Position numbers and translations under genes: made by a program. A DNA stretch of 64,000 bases. It comes from Undaria pinnatifida. Lineage: Eukaryota; Sar; Phaeophyceae; Laminariales; Alariaceae. Under the pieces are notes generated by a model. That model did not search any database, had not been told where the DNA came from, and saw nothing but the letters and a program-made list of their open reading frames with translations. Position 1 is the stretch's first letter; every line of letters begins with the position of its first letter. The stretch lies in the NCBI GenBank assembly GCA_012845835.1, contig JABAKD010000009.1, positions 10,042,785-10,106,784 of the forward strand. The letters run 5' to 3'. This document shows, piece after piece, positions 63,971 to 64,000 of this stretch.

Positions 63971-64000
63971 ACCTCACTGCACGTCTTTCAGCAGCATCGC

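Noticed and set aside
63266-63977. Proline/serine-rich minus-strand frames up to 303 codons
   Set aside because: The sequence is nearly pure G/A on the plus strand, so any frame reads as Pro/Ser. No domain or splice support.

Overview
This window looks like nuclear DNA of a large-genome eukaryote, most likely a stramenopile and possibly a brown alga. That is inference. The genes have many short exons split by long introns, five introns appear to use GC donors, a short CCCTAA telomere-type array lies inside the window, repeats of many kinds fill the introns, and the main genes are a NACHT-type STAND ATPase and a multidomain kinesin. Nothing looks bacterial or organellar.

Layout. Bases 1-5.8 kb hold the broken body of a Ty3/gypsy-type LTR retrotransposon on the minus strand, running off the left edge. 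From 5.8 to 15.7 kb I see mostly repeats: one copy of a small inverted-repeat element, a G-rich tandem block, a duplicated Gag-like zinc-knuckle fragment and several short tandem duplications. Bases 15780-18255 hold the last three exons of a plus-strand membrane protein with a hydrophilic tail. From 18.3 to 25.4 kb there is little beyond a candidate two-exon gene fragment and a second copy of the small element.

From 36852 down to 25471 on the minus strand, sixteen phase-compatible exons encode ankyrin repeats, a WW-like domain, a long coiled coil and a C-terminal kinesin-14-type motor. The motor keeps its P-loop but has lost recognisable switch I and switch II motifs. Two more minus-strand coding exons (38137-38464 and 40278-40976, the latter starting MGNAAS, a possible N-myristoylation signal) lie upstream. 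They could be its N terminus or a separate gene. A tiny LTR element (TRIM type) with terminal repeats, primer site, purine tract and target duplication sits between them.

About 370 bp away and divergent, a large plus-strand gene starts at 41349 and runs to at least 60134. It encodes a nephrocystin-3-like NACHT STAND ATPase (P-loop, Walker B, winged-helix region, EELPWHL-type helical region). It carries two unusual insertions: an acidic segment of about 285 residues and a pair of canonical EF-hands inside the winged-helix region. This calcium-binding STAND ATPase, together with the ankyrin-WW pseudo-motor kinesin, is the most notable content. The ATPase gene's introns hold most of the striking repeats: an 84-bp minisatellite of about 14 units, ATCC and GAA microsatellites, a nested minisatellite ending in CCCTAA repeats, and three copies of one dispersed module, at least two of which carry different tandem arrays. 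Further candidate exons follow to 63447, and the last bases form a splice acceptor, so coding continues past the right edge.

All exon calls come from reading frame, splice-site and phase consistency by eye; no search was run.
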